From NCBI RefSeq assembly GCF_009937995.1, contig NZ_AP021881.1, forward strand, positions 1,736,001 through 1,800,000: a stretch of 64,000 bases of DNA, written 5' to 3'. The stretch comes from Sulfuriferula nivalis. GTDB taxonomy: Bacteria; Pseudomonadota; Gammaproteobacteria; Burkholderiales; Sulfuriferulaceae. The notes below the pieces were generated by a model that did not search any database, was not told where the DNA came from, and saw only the letters and a program-made list of their open reading frames with translations. Below are positions 16,105 through 25,118 of the stretch, one piece after another. Every line of letters starts with the position of its first letter. The first letter of the stretch is position 1. Made by a program: the position numbers and the translations under genes.

Positions 16105-17669
16105 TGCGTCACCTCAGTTTCCACATGCCCACCTGCCATATAATGGCCAAGCTCACGTACATCTGCAGTTTCGGCAGAAGTTTCAAACACGATGAGCCCT
16201 TCACTCATCACTACGATACGATCTGCAAGCTCTAACAACTCATCCAGATCCTCACTCACCAGCAATACCGCAGTGCCAGCGTTGCGTGCAGCCATCAGAC
16301 GAGCATGTGTTTCAGCAACGGCGTTAAAGTCCAGTCCAAACACGGGATTGGCGACGATAAGCAGATCTACGGGATGAGATAACTCACGCGCCAGAACCGC
16401 ACGCTGCACATTACCACCTGACAGGGTCTGAATCTTGGCATCTATTCCGGGCGTTTTGACGTTAAAAGTCTCAACGTAACGCTTAGCCTGATTACGCATG
16501 GCACGCTGATTTATCCAGCCCCAGTGCGCCAGTGGCGGCTGATCAAAATTTCGTAGTGACATATTATGAACAACCGACAAACCACCCACACAGGCATTAC
16601 GCAATGGTTCTTCAGGCAGGCTATAGACCTTATGCCGCGCCAATTCCTGACGTGTGCCATTAAACGGCACCCCGTTAACCATGACAGTACCGCCTAATTT
16701 CATGCGCTGACCAGTCAGCACTTCCACCAGTGCTTTCTGACCATTACCCGACACCCCCGCAATACCCAGAATTTCACCAGGGCGAACCTGCAAATCAACC
16801 CCTCTGAGCACAGGCAGTCCGTTATCTCCCTGGGCAAGCAACTGCTCTACCACCAGTCTGGCAGGCAAATCAGGTATAGCAGGTCGTTGCTCTCGTGGTG
16901 CGACATCCTGTGCAATCGGGCTGCCCACCATCATTTCTGCCATATTTTCAGTTGTCAGTTCGGGCAAAGTGCCACTACCGGCATAACATCCACGTCGCAG
17001 TACGGTTACCGCATCAGCATAGGCGGTCACTTCACGAAATTTGTGGGTAATTATCAGTACCGACAATAATTTCTGCCGAGTCATATCACCTATCAACCCA
17101 AGCACTTCATCTGCCTCATCGGGTGTTAGCACCGAAGTGGGCTCATCCAGTATCAGCAAGCGACGTTGTAGATACAGTTGTTTAATAATTTCGACTTTCT
17201 GTTTCTCACCAGCAGCCAGCGCACCTGCGGGTTTATCCAGTGCGATTTTAAAAGGCAGTGTCGCCATAAAGTCAGACAATCTGGCACGTTCCTCTTGCCA
17301 GTTAATAAACGCTGGCAGTGCGCCACGTGCTACCACCAGATTTTCTGCCACAGTCATGCTCGGCACTAAGGTGAAATGCTGATAAACCATGCCGATACCC
17401 AACTGCGAAGCATCTTTGGGGTTGGCAATACACACTTCACGGTTATCCACCAGTACAGTCCCTTGATCAGCCGTGTAAAACCCTACCAGGCATTTGACCA
17501 AGGTTGACTTCCCAGCCCCATTTTCCCCAAGCAAGGCATGGAACCCGCCTGCAGAAATATTTAAACTGACATCAGTGAGCGCTTTCACATCACCGAAATG
17601 CTTGGTCATATTTAAAATATTGAGCTCAAGTGCGCCAGTAGCTGGCACTACAGATTCCACTGGTATCAT
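16101..17669 (-). CDS. BMP-type ABC transporter ATP-binding protein (two NBDs)
   Basis: 522 residues with two fused nucleotide-binding domains, as in nucleoside (NupA/YufO-like) and sugar importers. NBD1 has Walker [10 protein letters not shown] and Walker [19 protein letters not shown]2 (from about residue 270) has the degenerate Walker [11 protein letters not shown] with an [15 protein letters not shown] signature, normal for this subgroup. It works with the two permeases and BMP binding proteins of the operon. It overlaps both flanking hydrolase genes by 4 bases, an unusually intimate mixture of catabolic and transport genes. Confidence 0.92.
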   Translation of the reverse strand: MIPVESVVPATGALELNILNMTKHFGDVKALTDVSLNISAGGFHALLGENGAGKSTLVKCLVGFYTADQGTVLVDNREVCIANPKDASQLGIGMVYQHFTLVPSMTVAENLVVARGALPAFINWQEERARLSDFMATLPFKIALDKPAGALAAGEKQKVEIIKQLYLQRRLLILDEPTSVLTPDEADEVLGLIGDMTRQKLLSVLIITHKFREVTAYADAVTVLRRGCYAGSGTLPELTTENMAEMMVGSPIAQDVAPREQRPAIPDLPARLVVEQLLAQGDNGLPVLRGVDLQVRPGEILGIAGVSGNGQKALVEVLTGQRMKLGGTVMVNGVPFNGTRQELARHKVYSLPEEPLRNACVGGLSVVHNMSLRNFDQPPLAHWGWINQRAMRNQAKRYVETFNVKTPGIDAKIQTLSGGNVQRAVLARELSHPVDLLIVANPVFGLDFNAVAETHARLMAARNAGTAVLLVSEDLDELLELADRIVVMSEGLIVFETSAETADVRELGHYMAGGHVETEVTQ

Positions 17670-18352
17670 GTGAGCAAACCCTCCAGAATCTCGGTGCTGC
17701 TTGCCACAGCACCAAACACACCACCTTGCATCTTCACCATGCTGATGGCTGCCAGATGGTTAGCGTAATCTGTGGCGGCACAACCGTCTTCAACCAGCAG
17801 ACACTCGAAACCCCTATCATTAGCCTCACGCATGGTGGTATGTACGCATACGTCAGTGGTAATCCCCGTCAGGATAATGTTACGGATACCACGTGTATGC
17901 AGGATTAACTCAAGATCCGTGGCATAAAATGAACCTTTGCCCGGCTTGTCGATAATCACTTCGCTGGGCATAGGCGCTAACTCAGGAATAATGTCCCAGC
18001 CAGGCTCGCCACGTACCAGCACCCTTCCACACGGACCGCTATCACCTATCCCTGCACCTATACGACGCGAGCGCCAGAGTTTGTTCTCAGGCAAATCAGA
18101 CAGATCAGGACGATGACCTTCACGAGTATGAATAATCATGTATCCCTGCGTACGCATTGTATTCAGCAAATTCGTAATGGCCGGGATAGGTGCGCGCGTT
18201 AGCGTAATGTCATAACCCATTCTGTCAACATAACCACCATGCCCGCAGAAATCCGTCTGCATGTCGATTATGATCAGCGCCGTATTGTCTGGGTTGAGCT
18301 TGCCGTCAAACGGCCATTCATACGGATCTGCCTGTATATAATTTCCATTCAT
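17666..18352 (-). CDS. biuH: Biuret hydrolase-like cysteine hydrolase (BiuH-like)
   Basis: 228 residues of the isochorismatase fold. Triad D30 (IIIDMQTDF), K136 ([11 protein letters not shown]), C169 ([17 protein letters not shown]). The N-terminal ADPYEWPF, the [15 protein letters not shown] loop, [18 protein letters not shown] and the [19 protein letters not shown] tail correspond closely to what I know of characterised rhizobial biuret hydrolase, which converts biuret to allophanate and ammonia. No allophanate hydrolase is in the window; it would have to be elsewhere. Ureidoacrylate hydrolase-type activity is the main alternative. Confidence 0.78.
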   Translation of the reverse strand: MNGNYIQADPYEWPFDGKLNPDNTALIIIDMQTDFCGHGGYVDRMGYDITLTRAPIPAITNLLNTMRTQGYMIIHTREGHRPDLSDLPENKLWRSRRIGAGIGDSGPCGRVLVRGEPGWDIIPELAPMPSEVIIDKPGKGSFYATDLELILHTRGIRNIILTGITTDVCVHTTMREANDRGFECLLVEDGCAATDYANHLAAISMVKMQGGVFGAVASSTEILEGLLT

Positions 18353-18411
18353 ATCAATAACCTGCCGTTATATTTAAATTTTTTACATGAATACACATAG
18401 CCGCCCCTTTT

Positions 18412-19344
18412 CTAATTCCGCACCAGACTTAATTCTCCTGGCGCGCCAACCAGAGTGCGATGAGGCGAGCTGGTTGCAATTAAAATGCCCAAGGTCAGCA
18501 CATAAGGTGCGGCGTTAAACAGGTAGTAACCGCTGGTAATCCCCATCGCCTGCAAAGCGGGTCCCAACGCGCCTGCTCCACCGAACAACAATGAAGCCCA
18601 CAAACAACGCAACGGTTCCCAACGTGAAAATATCACCAGCGCCACGGCAATAATCCCTTGCCCTGAGGACAAACCTTCATTCCAGCTGCCAGGGTAGTAA
18701 AGTGAAAGAAAAGCACCACCAACTCCCGCCAAAAATCCGCCGATCACAGTAGCAAAAATACGTGTGGGCAAAACAGGGTAACCCAGGGCCAACGCAGCAT
18801 CTGCACTATCACCCACGATACGTAGTTGCATACCCCAGCGCGTGTATCGAAACGCATAATGGAGCAATACCGCTAACGCTATCCCAATCAGGAACAAGGG
18901 ATTGATTTGCAATGCGGACTGAATTTGCGGTGAATCACTCCAGAATCCGAACGGAATGGCATTCAACATCGGTGCCTGCGGTTGCACCAGCGGCTTACCG
19001 AGGAAAAATGCCAGTCCAGTACCGAGCAGCATGATACTGATACCAATGGCAATATCATTCACCCGTCGCAGGCTACATAACAAACCATGCAGCAAACCAA
19101 GCAAGCTGCCCACCAAACCCGCCGCCAACACACCTAGCCATGCCGAACCGCTCAGTAGCGACACGCCATAACCAGCCATCGCACCCATGATCAACACACC
19201 TTCCAGTCCCAGGTTAATGCGTCCGGATTTTTCCGTGATGCACTCCCCCAGACTCACCAACAAGTAAGGCGTACTGACGCGTATTGCACCTGCAAATATC
19301 GCCAGCGGCACACCCCACCATCCTAATCCATCAGCTACGTTCAT
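18412..19344 (-). CDS. BMP-type ABC transporter permease 2
   Basis: 310-residue multi-spanning permease of the BPD_transp_2 family (YufQ/NupC-like), with about eight hydrophobic segments. Family motifs include SGRINLGLEGVLIMGAMAGYG near the N-terminus, RVNDIAIGISIMLLGTGLA and SSGQGIIAVALVIFSRWEP. It forms the membrane channel with the 19358-20440 permease, 13 bases upstream. Confidence 0.92.
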   Translation of the reverse strand: MNVADGLGWWGVPLAIFAGAIRVSTPYLLVSLGECITEKSGRINLGLEGVLIMGAMAGYGVSLLSGSAWLGVLAAGLVGSLLGLLHGLLCSLRRVNDIAIGISIMLLGTGLAFFLGKPLVQPQAPMLNAIPFGFWSDSPQIQSALQINPLFLIGIALAVLLHYAFRYTRWGMQLRIVGDSADAALALGYPVLPTRIFATVIGGFLAGVGGAFLSLYYPGSWNEGLSSGQGIIAVALVIFSRWEPLRCLWASLLFGGAGALGPALQAMGITSGYYLFNAAPYVLTLGILIATSSPHRTLVGAPGELSLVRN

Positions 19345-19357
19345 AATTTTTACCTGC

Positions 19358-20440
19358 TCAAGGTTTAGTAGGGATCACCGCACTGATCGGTGACACGGGT
19401 TTGAAAATACGGAGCCGCCCATTTAAGGTTTCGCTTGCAATAATCACTACAAAGATAATGCCCTGCAGCACCATTACGCTGGCGTCCGGCATATCCAGGC
19501 GGCGTTGCAACATGCCGCCCGCAGCGTTAATACCCCCTATCAGAATAGCCACAGGAATGACTGCAAACGGATTTTGCCGCGCAATAAATGCAACTAATAT
19601 CCCCGCATAACCATAACCTGCCACCACCGAAGCATTAGCCGAACCTTGCACAGCAGCAACCTCAATCGCACCCGCCAGACCAGCAGCCAGGCCACCAGCA
19701 AACGCCGCCCCGACTATCCAGTAGCCTACCTTCAAACCCGCCATTTGCGCAGCACGAGGATTGCCACCCACAGTACGCAAAGCAAAGCCTATGGTGGTAA
19801 ATTTCAATATCACCCAGGTTATCAGCGCGCAGATAACGCCAAACAGTAATCCGTAATGCACATCCATACCGGGCAGATTACCTATCATATTGGCGTCGCC
19901 TATGGGTGCGGTTGAGGGTTTGTTCAAACTGGCAGGATCCTTAAGCGGACCTTCAACAAAGAAATTAAGCAAGGCAATACCGATATAGGAAAGTAGCAGG
20001 CTGCTTATGGTTTCGTTCACGCCGCGATAATGACGTAGCCAGCCAGACAGGCCTATCCACACTCCCCCGCACAGCGCGCCAACTGCCAACATTCCAGTTT
20101 GCACCAAATGTGGCGATGCGCCGTTTAGTGAGGCTCCAGCCACTGCTGCCGCCAGCGCGCCTAGTGCCAATGCACCTTCGCCACCAATAATCACCATACC
20201 AGCCTGAGCTGGAATAGCCACAGCCAATCCAGTCAAAATTAAGGGTGCTGCGCGCAATAAACTATTCTGTAATGAAAATGCTGAACCAAAACCACCTTGA
20301 TACAACAAAGAGTAAACCTCTACAGGAGACTGACCGACTGCCATTACAAAACCAGCAAACAGCAACATCGCAACCAGCAGCGCCATAACAGGAATTGCGA
20401 TAGATTCAGCCACTGGCAGAAAACGTTGCATTAATTTCAT
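19358..20440 (-). CDS. BMP-type ABC transporter permease 1
   Basis: 360-residue inner-membrane permease (YufP/NupB-like) with about ten hydrophobic segments. Visible motifs are LTGLAVAIPAQAGMVIIGGEGALALGA and GVNETISSLLLSYIGIALLNF, and later AQMAGLKVGYWI and GYGYAGILVAFIARQNP, as expected for the purine/nucleoside BMP transporters. The gene is separated from the upstream binding-protein gene by a 12-bp hairpin. Confidence 0.92.
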   Translation of the reverse strand: MKLMQRFLPVAESIAIPVMALLVAMLLFAGFVMAVGQSPVEVYSLLYQGGFGSAFSLQNSLLRAAPLILTGLAVAIPAQAGMVIIGGEGALALGALAAAVAGASLNGASPHLVQTGMLAVGALCGGVWIGLSGWLRHYRGVNETISSLLLSYIGIALLNFFVEGPLKDPASLNKPSTAPIGDANMIGNLPGMDVHYGLLFGVICALITWVILKFTTIGFALRTVGGNPRAAQMAGLKVGYWIVGAAFAGGLAAGLAGAIEVAAVQGSANASVVAGYGYAGILVAFIARQNPFAVIPVAILIGGINAAGGMLQRRLDMPDASVMVLQGIIFVVIIASETLNGRLRIFKPVSPISAVIPTKP

Positions 20441-20472
20441 AGCAAATCAGTCCCTTAAAAGCACCACAAAAT

Positions 20473-20500
20473 CAGCGTTGATCCGAGTGGATCAACGCTG
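20473..20500 (-). repeat. Stable 12-bp hairpin between BMP protein 2 and permease genes
   Basis: Arms 20473-20484 and 20489-20500 are perfect complements (CAGCGTTGATCC / GGATCAACGCTG) with loop GAGT. On the minus strand it is followed by GATTTTGTGG, a weak T-run. Placed just behind the binding-protein gene, it probably attenuates transcription or protects the upstream mRNA, raising binding protein over permease as in other ABC operons. Confidence 0.7.
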
Positions 20501-20507
20501 TTGAACA

Positions 20508-21632
20508 TCAAGCCTTGCCGACTACGCCAGCAACCAGATAATTCATTTGCTCCAGTACCATATCCTGCTGACCCAGACTGACCCCTGCTGCAATAACTGT
20601 ATTACCGGCGTTATCCTTGATCGGCCCTTTGAAAATCACATAATCACCCTTCAGCATTTTGGCTTTTACACCATCTGCTTTAGCTTTAGCTTTGGCGGTA
20701 ACTGCTGCACCATAAGGGCTCATTTTGACAAAGCCTTCCTTCAAACCACCACGCAGGAAGTTGATCATCGGTTTGCCGGCTTCGGTATCGCTCACCAGCA
20801 ATTTATAAGGTGTCGTCCAGTCCCATTCAGCGCCGGTCAAATAGCCTTTTGGTGCCAAAGCTGCCTGACTTGCATGGTAACCACAGGAATATACGCCACG
20901 CTTTTCAGCCGTTTCGACGATAACTTTTGGACCATCAACGTGACAGGTCAGTACATCACAGCCCTGATCTATCAAACTATTTGCGGCTTCCGCTTCTTTC
21001 ACCGGTAATGACCAATCACCGGTGAAAATGACATGCGTAGTAATGGCTGGATCGATTGATTGCGCACCGAGGGTGAATGAATTGATGTTACGTAATACTT
21101 GTGGGATAGGCTTAGCAGCTATAAATCCCAATTTTTTAGTCTTACTTGCGTGCTCGGCAACGATACCGCTCAGATATTCACATTCATCTATATAACCAAA
21201 GAAGCTTCCTACGTTTTTAGGTTTGCCTTCAGACCACAACCCACCACAGTGAGCAAAACGCACATCAGGATATTTTTCTGCCATTTTCAGTACATGCGGA
21301 TCAAAATAACCATAGGAAGTTGCAAATATCAACTTGGCACCATCCTGCTGTATCATGGATTCCATAACTTTTTGCACTGCAACTGTCTCTGGCACTTTCT
21401 CTTCTTCAACCACTTTTACACCAGGCATTTTCTTGATGTTTGCTGCCGCTTGAGCATGTGACTGGTTATATCCAAAATCACCACGAGGGCCAACATAAAT
21501 CACCCCTACCGTTAATTTATCAGCAGCAAATGCCAACTTGCTTCCCAGTGGTCCCAGTGCTGTCATTGCCGTTGCAGCACCAACTGTTTTTAGAAATGTC
21601 CGACGTGGTACAGAAAAATCAAATTTGCTCAT
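20508..21632 (-). CDS. BMP-family substrate-binding protein 2 (Tat-exported)
   Basis: 374 residues. The start at 21632 has AGGAG 9 bases upstream. The N-terminus is a twin-arginine signal (SVPRRTFLKTVGAATA) ending near AFA-ADK, unlike the Sec signal of BMP protein 1. The mature part starts LTVGVIYVGPRGDFGYNQSH, the BMP ligand signature. It is the first gene of the cluster, under a sigma-54 type promoter. Ligand unknown; ureides or purines by context. Confidence 0.9.
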   Translation of the reverse strand: MSKFDFSVPRRTFLKTVGAATAMTALGPLGSKLAFAADKLTVGVIYVGPRGDFGYNQSHAQAAANIKKMPGVKVVEEEKVPETVAVQKVMESMIQQDGAKLIFATSYGYFDPHVLKMAEKYPDVRFAHCGGLWSEGKPKNVGSFFGYIDECEYLSGIVAEHASKTKKLGFIAAKPIPQVLRNINSFTLGAQSIDPAITTHVIFTGDWSLPVKEAEAANSLIDQGCDVLTCHVDGPKVIVETAEKRGVYSCGYHASQAALAPKGYLTGAEWDWTTPYKLLVSDTEAGKPMINFLRGGLKEGFVKMSPYGAAVTAKAKAKADGVKAKMLKGDYVIFKGPIKDNAGNTVIAAGVSLGQQDMVLEQMNYLVAGVVGKA

Positions 21633-21733
21633 AGTTAACAACTCCTCAAAAAGTAATTTAAATTGCCATAGGGGTATACACTTCCAAATCAAAAAAGTGA
21701 TGAAGTTTCCCTCTTAACTTAATCATGATCTGT

Positions 21734-21753
21734 TGTATGCAACAATGTATGCA
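21734..21753. repeat. Direct repeat of TGTATGCA at the BMP protein 2 promoter
   Basis: TGTATGCA at 21734-21741 and again at 21746-21753, 12 bases apart. One copy overlaps the -12 element and the other covers the predicted transcription start. This is where a repressor such as the divergent GntR protein would bind. The octamer recurs at the Tsx-like promoter. Confidence 0.55.
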
Positions 21754-21765
21754 AACTTTATGCCA
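21750..21765 (-). promoter_or_regulatory. Sigma-54 promoter motif for the transporter/hydrolase operon
   Basis: On the minus strand TGGCATAAAGTTTGCA matches TGGCAYR-N4-TTGCW completely, with GG and GC 10 bases apart. The predicted start near 21739 leaves a leader of about 107 bases to ATG 21632. The 15-base stretch ATGCCAGCAATATAA (plus strand, 21760-21774) is identical at the Tsx-like promoter (13268-13282). Confidence 0.78.
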
Positions 21766-21883
21766 GCAATATAATTCCTGATGACATTATTCAACACCCT
21801 GTTTTTTATTAGGATTATGCATATACTATGATCGTGGTAGCGACATTGTTCATGCATTAAATTTGTGCACTTTCTGGTTTCTA

Positions 21884-21900
21884 TGCGCACTATTGGTGCT
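21884..21900. promoter_or_regulatory. Possible NtrC-type enhancer site
   Basis: TGCGCAC-TAT-TGGTGCT resembles TGCACCA-N3-TGGTGCA: the right half matches 6 of 7 and the left half 4 of 7. It lies about 150 bases upstream of the predicted sigma-54 start, the usual enhancer distance, and about 75 bases before the GntR start codon. A TGCAC half-site is also at 21866-21870. Confidence 0.4.
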
Positions 21901-21972
21901 CACAAATTTCGCTAAATTTGGTGTTTAAGCAGTAAAATGGGGCATTGAGCCCAAATTCAGCAGGTATATTCT

Positions 21973-22719
21973 ATGGACAACATAAACACAGATATGAATA
22001 GCGCAGAACCTAACAAAACAGATAAGAAAATTGCGGCTAAGCAGGACATCTATAGTGTTTTACGGGAAATGATCCTGACGTTTGAGTTGTATCCAGGCAG
22101 TCGCGTAACCGAAACAGAACTGGCAGAGTATTTTGAAGTCAGTCGCACGCCGATTCGTGAAGCTTTACTCAAGCTGGAAAATGAAGGGCATCTCACCATA
22201 CGTGCCAAGCAAGGCTGTTTTATCCGGCAAATTGACGTTGCTGAATTGTCTGAGTATTACCGAGTACGTACTGCACTGGAACTTGCAGCAGTAGAAGACG
22301 CCTGTACCCATATGCCTACCACCGAGGTGGAAAGATTAATCGCAATATGGTCGCCAGAAAACAAGCCCGAAACAGTCACTGCGAATCAGATGGAAGAATG
22401 GGATGAGTCGTTTCATATTGCCATTGCCTTAGGCGGCAAGAACGAAGTGCTGGTGAAATATTTGCAGGACATTAATGACCATATCCGCGTCATCCGCCGC
22501 GTTGACTTCGACAACTCAGACCGTATTAAACACACTTTTGACGATCATCAAAAAATCTTGCAGGCCATACTGCTACGCGACGTAACCACAGCACGCAACC
22601 TGATCAAGCGCCACATCCAGCGTAGCGAGGAATTTGCCAAGACACTGACGCTGACACAATTAGCCCGGAAGAAATCATCTGCCAATCGTTTTGGTAAATT
22701 ACAGAATACGACTCTTTGA
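21973..22719 (+). CDS. GntR-family regulator (FCD/FadR subfamily)
   Basis: 248 residues. An N-terminal winged helix (about 25-95) includes VTETELAEYFEVSRTPIREALLKLENEGHL, the GntR recognition segment. A C-terminal all-helical FCD ligand domain (about 100-225) has ELAAVEDAC and the His/Asp residues typical of metal-carboxylate sensing (DESFHIAI, DDHQKIL). It is divergent from the ureide/purine transport operon and probably controls it, perhaps through the TGTATGCA repeats. The effector may be a pathway carboxylate such as oxalurate or allophanate, but this is inferred. Confidence 0.9.
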   Translation: MDNINTDMNSAEPNKTDKKIAAKQDIYSVLREMILTFELYPGSRVTETELAEYFEVSRTPIREALLKLENEGHLTIRAKQGCFIRQIDVAELSEYYRVRTALELAAVEDACTHMPTTEVERLIAIWSPENKPETVTANQMEEWDESFHIAIALGGKNEVLVKYLQDINDHIRVIRRVDFDNSDRIKHTFDDHQKILQAILLRDVTTARNLIKRHIQRSEEFAKTLTLTQLARKKSSANRFGKLQNTTL

Positions 22720-22784
22720 CACGATTCGATACAGATTATTTCTGTTAGCGTTACAGCCTTAAAACACCCACCTTGTAAGAGACG

Positions 22785-22835
22785 ATATGTAGTACATTTT
22801 TACGGTGTATTTTTTGCTACAAAATATCTACATAT
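22785..22835. repeat. Spaced inverted repeat upstream of the HDOD-kinase gene
   Basis: ATATGTAG (22785-22792) and CTACATAT (22828-22835) are exact reverse complements 35 bases apart in an AT-rich region before ATG 22910. Possibly a regulator site; weak evidence. Confidence 0.3.
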
Positions 22836-22909
22836 ATATGAAAAATATAACAAAAAGTAATATAAAAATGGTTAAATAACTCGTATTCATTTTACAAACT
22901 TCATGGCCA

Positions 22910-25033
22910 ATGAAACCAGTCACTACTCAACTGATGCAAACACTGGAGATTACCAACCTCCCTTCTTTGCCGCACGTGCTATTAAGAGTGCTGGATATTT
23001 GCAATCGTGACTCGGCATCTCTGAAAGCCATAGCAGACATCCTCAGCCAGGATGCTGCACTCACTGCCAAGGTTTTTGGTGCAAGCAGTACCGCTCAGTT
23101 CAGTCGACACAAAAAACTTACCACACTGGAACAAACGCTTACGTTACTTGGTTTGGACATGGTAAAAACCATAGCCATCAGCTCATCGTTTTATCAAGTA
23201 TTCAATAATCTCAATATTAGTCCAGGATTTGACCTTAAGACATTCTGGACACGTTCCCTGTCTTCAGCTGTCCTATCCAAGCTGATCGCTGAGGAAGTCG
23301 AATACCCACATATTGAAGAAGCTTACCTCACTGGACTATTACTGAATATCGGCCAATTGGTGCTATGGAGTAATTTCCCTAAACAATATGCAAGCTTATT
23401 AACAAATAAAATCGATGACCTTGCATTATTGGCGCAAGAATCAGAGCAACTAGGTAACAACCATTGTGAAGTAGGCGCATGGTTAGTCAACAAATGGAAT
23501 CTGAATTCATTTATGGCTGATGCGGTGCTCTATCATCACATGCCGCAAGACAAAATTACCGATGCACAGCAATTGATACAGATCACCCACGTTGCTAACA
23601 ATCTGGTAGCCCTGAGAGACACCGACGCAGCCATACAATTTGCGGCTGGCGAACAAATATTAGGCGTTTCACCTGCCCGATTCCAAAGCATCCTTGATGA
23701 GTCTAAAACTCTGGTAGGCAAAGTAGCTAAATCTCTCGGCATAGAAATAGACACGCTGGAATCCACAGAACAAGACAACATGCGACAACAAAAAATGCAG
23801 CTCGCTGTTGAGTTGCGTGACATTGTCCTGATAGGCAGGAATCCGTTGGGAACGGGTTCTGGCAATACACTTGAAGAAACGCTTGCTTCAATACAGCGCT
23901 CGGTTCAAATTTTGTTTGGCATTCAAGACCTCGCTTTCTTTCTGCCTGACCCACAGGGCAAAACGCTCAAGGGCGAGTGCCTGACTGGGCACTGCACCAT
24001 GCTCAATGAAATTCGCATCCCGCTAAATAAGAAAAACAGCATCATTACCAATGCTTTTTTCAGTAACACACCGACAACTTCCTTTACCCCTGCCGCAGAC
24101 CCCAAAAACCCGAGCATACCTGACGAACAAGTCACCCGCCTGATGCAGACAGAAGGCTTTTATTGCCAACCCATGTTCACCCAGAACAAGGTTGTCGGCA
24201 TTATGATCTTTGGATTGAATCAGACCCAATTGAGTTATGTGAAGAAACAGCAAAAACTCATGTCGATGTTTGCCCAAGAAGCAGCACAAGCCATTGCAGC
24301 GCTAAATGCATTTAATGAACAGGAAGCGCGTATCAAATCCGAGGTGCTGGCTGCATCCAGAACCCATGCGATGAAAATCATGCATGAAACAAACAATCCA
24401 CTCAGCATCATTCAAAACTACATCCAGTTATTGGGCATAAAGTTACCCAAGGAAGACCCGGCTCAGGAAGATCTGAAAATCATCAAACAAGAAATTGATC
24501 GCGTTACTCGACTATGCCAGGCAATTACCACAGACGTAGAGTTCAATCCAAAACAGAAATTGAATGTCAATGATGTGATACACAACTTGTACAGAATCCT
24601 GCTGGAGCCGCTGTTTGCATTACATCAGGTGACAGTGCAAACGCAACTGGATCCTGCGCTGCCCACCATCATGGTGAACAAAGATAAGCTAATCCAGGTC
24701 CTGATCAACCTAATGAAGAATGCGGCAGAAGCCATGCAGAATGGCGGTACTTTACTGATCGTCACACGCGTCAATACCATGCGTAATGGTACCGAATATA
24801 TTGAAATTTCAATCAAAGACGATGGCCCCGGGATACCCGCCGATGTAATGGAAAACTTGTATCAGCCAATAACGACTGATAAAGGCACAAGGCATGCTGG
24901 ACTAGGACTGTCGATAGTTAGAAATATTATTGACGAATTAGGTGGGAAAATATTTTGTCAAAGCAATGAAGTTTCAGGCACCATCTTTCAAGTTTTACTG
25001 CCCCTCTCACGAAAGATAGGCATCAAACCCTGA
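22910..25033 (+). CDS. HDOD-domain sensor histidine kinase
   Basis: 707 residues. An HDOD domain fills about residues 10-215 (NLPSLPHVLLRVL, LSQDAALTAKV, HHMPQDKI). A GAF-like region follows (about 310-460), then a HisKA helix with phosphoacceptor H492 in IMHETNNPLSIIQNYIQLL, and a HATPase_c domain with N-box LMKNAAEAM, G1 DDGPGIP and G2 AGLGLSIVRNII. No membrane segments, so a cytoplasmic sensor. The HEtNNP form of the H-box is typical of HDOD-linked kinases. The likely partner is the response-regulator protein 85 bases downstream. Confidence 0.9.
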   Translation: MKPVTTQLMQTLEITNLPSLPHVLLRVLDICNRDSASLKAIADILSQDAALTAKVFGASSTAQFSRHKKLTTLEQTLTLLGLDMVKTIAISSSFYQVFNNLNISPGFDLKTFWTRSLSSAVLSKLIAEEVEYPHIEEAYLTGLLLNIGQLVLWSNFPKQYASLLTNKIDDLALLAQESEQLGNNHCEVGAWLVNKWNLNSFMADAVLYHHMPQDKITDAQQLIQITHVANNLVALRDTDAAIQFAAGEQILGVSPARFQSILDESKTLVGKVAKSLGIEIDTLESTEQDNMRQQKMQLAVELRDIVLIGRNPLGTGSGNTLEETLASIQRSVQILFGIQDLAFFLPDPQGKTLKGECLTGHCTMLNEIRIPLNKKNSIITNAFFSNTPTTSFTPAADPKNPSIPDEQVTRLMQTEGFYCQPMFTQNKVVGIMIFGLNQTQLSYVKKQQKLMSMFAQEAAQAIAALNAFNEQEARIKSEVLAASRTHAMKIMHETNNPLSIIQNYIQLLGIKLPKEDPAQEDLKIIKQEIDRVTRLCQAITTDVEFNPKQKLNVNDVIHNLYRILLEPLFALHQVTVQTQLDPALPTIMVNKDKLIQVLINLMKNAAEAMQNGGTLLIVTRVNTMRNGTEYIEISIKDDGPGIPADVMENLYQPITTDKGTRHAGLGLSIVRNIIDELGGKIFCQSNEVSGTIFQVLLPLSRKIGIKP

Positions 25034-25118
25034 TCCACAAAGATACATTTTATCAATGCTCATCAGTACAGTTTAGTGCGGGGACAAATAGCATGACTTT
25101 AATGGTAAACAGGCAAAT

